DNA of 43,278 nucleotides from the NCBI GenBank assembly GCA_016713445.1, contig JADJPB010000022.1:1-43278 (forward strand). Reading direction: 5' to 3'. This DNA comes from Bacteroidota bacterium. GTDB taxonomy: Bacteria; Bacteroidota; Bacteroidia; AKYH767-A; OLB10. Below the pieces are notes generated by a model. The model saw nothing but the letters and a program-made list of their open reading frames with translations. It was not told the DNA's origin and searched no databases. Below, in pieces: positions 41,018 through 43,278 of this stretch. Every line of letters begins with the position of its first letter. The first letter of the stretch is position 1. A program made the translations under genes and the position numbers.

Positions 41018-43278
41018 ATGAAAAAATTCCTGCTGTCATTAGTACTCAATTTATTTTTTATTAGTCTTCAGTGTGCCGAAGCACAAAGTATTTCCGTAAG
41101 TCCCAATGCAAGCGATTTTTGTACTTCGCAAATAGTGACTTATACCAATACATTTGTTGATCCTAATTATGGCTATGAATGGTATTTAGAAGATTATAAT
41201 GCTTTTAACCAGTTTGGTCAGGGATTTAGTGTTTTTTTTGGCTCCGGCACATCTATTAGCATTAATACTGGATTTTACGGCGCAGGAACCAAGGTGGTAT
41301 TATATCAAATTGATATGTTGACGGGTGCTCTGATAAGTTCGAATTGGGTTCCGATGGTGTCTAGTGTTGGAAATCCTATGGTGCCAGTTTACTATACATA
41401 TACGGGCTGTGGAAATTTGATAGTTCCTAGCATTTTTGATCCGATGACATCTTGGCCGCAGCGATGGGCAATGTGGTATAAGAATGGCGTAGCTACAGGA
41501 ATTCAAAGTCATATATTTTATAATTCGCTGACGGATTCAGCGGTTTATGAGTTTAAAGTCAGGTTGACTTGCGGTGACACTTTAACTACAGGTCCTATTC
41601 TTGTAGATCGACCTTCGGTGCCAACAATTACCGCTCAAGGTTCAACCACTTTTTGTCAAGGAGATACCCTTATTATTAATGCTAATTCTTCAATAGCTAT
41701 TCACAACTGGACAAAAGATGGAGTCGTAATACCCGGATCTTCTGGATTAACTTCTATAAAAGCAACCTTGTCAGGAAGCTATAAAGTACAAGGTAAGTAT
41801 AGTAGTGGAGGTGGAACTACTTGTTATTTATTGTCAGACCCAATCACAGTAACCGTGAATCCAGGTGCATTTATAACTTCCTCAGTAAGCCAAGCGTGTA
41901 ATGGAGATTCTATATTGCTGACATGTACTGCGGCAAATTCATACGTGTGGAAGAAGAACGGAAATGTAATAGCTGGAGCAAATGCACAAACATTATGGGT
42001 GAAAACAAGTGGTCAGTATGAAGTTGCTACCACTGGATTAACTTGTAATTCTAGCTTCATTAAACCCATTACTTTTTATGCAAATCCGACGGTTACGGTG
42101 AATCCATCGAGTGCCCAAACATTATGCAGTGGTAGTGTAGATGTGTTAAATGCTAGCGGGAATAATATTGCAGCGTTTAGTTGGTTGAGAAATGGAACCC
42201 CGCTCATTGGTGCAAATACTTCCACTTTGGTGTTGACCAAATCCGGAAATTACAAGTGCGTGGTGTCTAACGTTATCGGATGTACGAAAACTTCTCCTGC
42301 AGTTTCAGTTACTAATATTTCTTCCACCTCGCTTCCTACAAAAACAGCAGTATTGAAACCCGCGGTGGCTGGTAAGGATTCCTATACCACAAGTGCCTTT
42401 GGAAATTTCTCGACTAATTTTGGAAATGCTTCTACACTGGAAGTATCTAATTGGTATAAGTATTTTCGAACAGCGGAAAGAGGGTATTTGGAATTTGACT
42501 TAAGCAGCATTCCATCCGGAAGTCCGATTGTTAGTGCGAATTTAAAGTTGTGGGTCGATACCATCAACCAATTAAATGCTAATGCAAATCTTCCCAATTC
42601 ACTGCTTTTAAACGCAATATTCAACCTTGGTTAGAAACATCTATCAATTGGAATAATGCACCAGATTCTAGCGAATTTCAGTATGTTTCGATTCCATGTT
42701 CTACCATAAGTTCAAAGTCGTTTGTTAATGCGAATGTTGTCAATCTTGTCAAGCATTGGTCCTATTTGCCGTCTGAAAATTTTGGAATGTTAATTCAGTT
42801 TCATGAGTATAATCATTTGAGTTGGTTGAGTATTTTTTCTTCTGATCATGCAAGTGAAAATAAACATCCAAAGCTGACTGTAAAATATTATTATGCCGAT
42901 ATTATTCCAAGTGGACCCATAAATCTATGCACCGGTGGAAGTGTAAGTTTTTCTACTAATGTAGGTGCGTATAGTTATCAATGGTATAAAAATAATAATC
43001 CAATTGCTGGTGCTACTACTTCTGGATATACGGCCACAACAGCTGGTGTTTATCATGTGGTGATTTCTGTTCCTGGAGGATGTAGTGTTGCATCCGTGCA
43101 GAAAACAGTTACCATTAATGCCGCTCCAATTGTCGATATTATTGGCGATGGTGCTTTTGATTTTTGCCCGGGAAGTACGTTGACGTTGTCTGTTGATAGT
43201 TTACCCGGGCATCAATTTCAGTGGAAAAAGAACAATGTAAATATTGCCGGTGCCATTTATAGTCATTTGTCTGTTACT
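41018..43278 (+). CDS. Large secreted Ig-like and DNRLRE-domain protein (partial, frameshifted)
   Basis: Starts with signal peptide MKKFLLSLVLNLFFISLQCA then EAQS. Several Ig-like domains follow, each with a W-K(D/N)G-x-(I/V)-xGA core and a closing SG-Y-V strand: HNWTKDGVVIPGSSG, YVWKKNGNVIAGANAQTLWV, FSWLRNGTPLIGANTSTLVL. A DNRLRE-type module (KDSYTTSAFGNFSTNFGNAS, RGYLEFDLSSIPSGSPIVSA) comes next. The frame breaks near 42600; one added base gives NIQPWLETSINWNNAPDSS and further Ig-like repeats (YSYQWYKNNNPIAGATTSGY, HQFQWKKNNVNIAGAIYSHL) to the window edge. The end, probably with a T9SS domain, lies outside. Likely a long surface adhesin or repeat protein; ligand unknown. Confidence 0.82.

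Overview
The window looks like chromosomal DNA of a low-GC, environmental Bacteroidota (Chitinophagales, Sphingobacteriales or Flavobacteriales-like; I cannot go finer). The signs are: many secreted proteins ending in type IX secretion (T9SS) sorting domains, a large-type IspG, a single-chain glycyl-tRNA synthetase, outer-membrane carboxypeptidase-regulatory/DUF5686 proteins, repeated TAnnTTTG promoter boxes and almost no Shine-Dalgarno sequences. Housekeeping genes (cysteine desulfurase, glyS, DUF349, ispG, lipB, a PolB-like exonuclease) are scattered among secreted-protein genes.

Layout. 1-2.6 kb: divergent cysteine desulfurase (cut by the window edge) and glyS. 2.6-12.8 kb, minus strand: a tandem family of four propeller-type T9SS proteins (called A-D here; transcription order D, C, B, A), one full and one truncated beta-helix companion gene, and a decayed glycosidase-like gene at the upstream end. 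12.9-17.6 kb: a T9SS protein, a DUF1801 protein, an outer-membrane-protein remnant and a DUF349 protein behind an unusual leader. 17.8-22.5 kb: two M43 zinc metalloprotease paralogues and an SRPBCC protein. 22.5-26 kb: a repeat-rich gap, a RhuM-Fic protein and a UvrD-like helicase with a C-terminal HTH. 26-31 kb, minus: two paralogous lipoproteins and a LamG/T9SS protein. 31-37.2 kb: ispG, a kelch T9SS protein, lipB, a serine hydrolase and a small conserved protein. 37.5-43.3 kb: a DUF5686 outer-membrane protein, an exonuclease and a large Ig-like/DNRLRE protein running off the end.

The most striking object is the A-D array. Each gene is one of two N-terminal types joined to one of two C-terminal types, and the four genes hold all four combinations. 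The switch lies in a nearly invariant stretch of about 40 residues. B and D share an almost identical 3' block of roughly 570 bp. A palindromic DNA element lies in frame in the linker before the sorting domain of B, C and D. The starts of A and B are ATG-bearing hexamer repeats that overlap the preceding stop codon. This looks like a recombining surface-protein cassette family.

More than a dozen genes carry single-base frameshifts, mostly at short homopolymers and including housekeeping genes. I read most as sequencing or assembly errors and annotate those genes as one CDS with the lesion noted. The glycosidase remnant and the truncated beta-helix copy look like real decay.
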